Below, one piece after another: positions 63,510 through 64,000 of a stretch of DNA of 64,000 bases. The notes under the pieces are model-generated. The model was not told the DNA's origin. It made no database searches and worked only from the letters and a program-made list of their open reading frames with translations. The DNA comes from Isoetes taiwanensis (Eukaryota > Streptophyta > Lycopodiopsida > Isoetales > Isoetaceae), in NCBI GenBank assembly GCA_021234155.1, contig JAJEKV010000056.1, positions 9,039,488 to 9,103,487 of the forward strand, in the 5' to 3' direction. Positions within the stretch are counted from its first letter, which is position 1. Every line of letters starts with the position of its first letter. The translations under genes and the position numbers were made by a program.

Positions 63510-64000
63510 TCAAGTTCCTCCTTTGCTCCTTTTCAAGTCCACATCATTTCTCTTCAAAACTATTCTAAACCTAGCTTTTAATCGACCAAATGCGCACTCT
63601 ACTCGCATTCTCGTACTTGATTGCACATAGTTCCAATAGTATTGCTCCCTGCTCAGACCATCCTTATGACCCTTAAAAGGACTCAGTATATAATCTCGCG
63701 GTGGATATGTTGTATCACCAACAAGACAATACGGTGCTATAAAACCATTCATGATACGTTGCCTTGCTGATGACTGCTGGAATAATGTCCAGTTATGTAT
63801 GCTTCCTGGCCAACCAATATCAAAGTCCCACACAAGGCAATCTCTTGATACTTTCAATTGGAGTAATATAGAGTGGAAGCCTTTCCTAATGTAATACTCT
63901 TGTGCAGATTCATGAGGAGCAATGATTGGAATATGGCTTCCATCAATTGCTCCAATGACGTAGGGAATATCATGAATAGCTTCAAAAGATGCTGCCAGAC
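63510..64000 (-). CDS. PIF/Harbinger DDE transposase (partial, runs off right edge)
   Basis: The minus strand is open from the window edge to 63510. It begins within LAASFEAIHDIPYVIGAIDG, where the Asp of AIDGSHIPI is the first catalytic residue. It continues CLVWDFDIGWPGSIHNWT with the second Asp, YCLVGDTTYPPRDYILSPF, KGHKDGLSREQYYWNYVQSS, and RVECAFGRLKARFRIVLKRN with the catalytic Glu. All three acidic residues are present. The frame then reads into unrelated codons and stops, and the expected C-terminal part (VLHNxCE-like) is degenerate; a stretch at about 63240-63420 with DVTRHNAISKVLFEH may be its remnant. The N-terminal helix-turn-helix lies outside the window. Confidence 0.85.
   Translation of the reverse strand, partial: LAASFEAIHDIPYVIGAIDGSHIPIIAPHESAQEYYIRKGFHSILLQLKVSRDCLVWDFDIGWPGSIHNWTLFQQSSARQRIMNGFIAPYCLVGDTTYPPRDYILSPFKGHKDGLSREQYYWNYVQSSTRMRVECAFGRLKARFRIVLKRNDVDLKRSKGGT

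Overview
This is nuclear DNA from a vascular land plant. The evidence is split genes with GT-AG introns, plant gene families (an IPT9-like tRNA prenyltransferase, an organellar tryptophanyl-tRNA synthetase, PLS-type PPR proteins, an STP-type sugar transporter fragment and a papain-like protease fragment), and plant-type L1 LINE, LTR, Harbinger and MITE elements. The AT-rich sequence, the density of old nested retroelements and the PPR repeat style suggest a gymnosperm or fern-like genome, but the lineage is inference and not proven.

Only three loci look intact. The first is the 5' part of an IPT9-like gene on the minus strand (exons between 300 and 2115, running off the left edge). The second is a compact four-exon gene of unknown function on the plus strand (44053-44923, 208 residues, all splice phases agree). 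The third is a complete 15-exon organellar tryptophanyl-tRNA synthetase gene on the minus strand (56915-61982, 400 residues). Broken host genes are a cysteine protease (34675-36190), an aldo-keto reductase (40755-41224), a PPR gene with two frameshifts (48366-49701), a second PPR fragment (46499-46770) and a sugar transporter exon (47615-47752).

The rest is mostly mobile DNA. From 4 to 12.6 kb there is a LINE remnant, then two copies of one LTR family in opposite orientation. One copy is interrupted by a TIR element that itself carries a LINE copy with a clean 15-bp target duplication. From 15.9 to 23.2 kb an old LINE reverse transcriptase is split by a 5.6-kb insertion that holds a 2.8-kb direct duplication with exon-like segments. 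From 24.4 to 32.5 kb lies an almost full-length L1-type LINE of 8 kb with a 12-bp target duplication, followed at once by a reverse LINE copy in the same target. Further right are a long hairpin element (33.7-34.3 kb), a tandem array (36.5-37.2 kb), a Tourist-like MITE (55927-56334) and a Harbinger element with an almost intact transposase running off the right edge.

The host genes show no operon-like cooperation. Two of the intact ones act in translation (tRNA modification and tRNA charging), which is probably coincidence. The best candidate for something undescribed is the four-exon gene at 44 kb. Next are the extra reading frames at both ends of the 8-kb LINE and the 5.6-kb insertion, which looks like a LINE-mediated 3' transduction.
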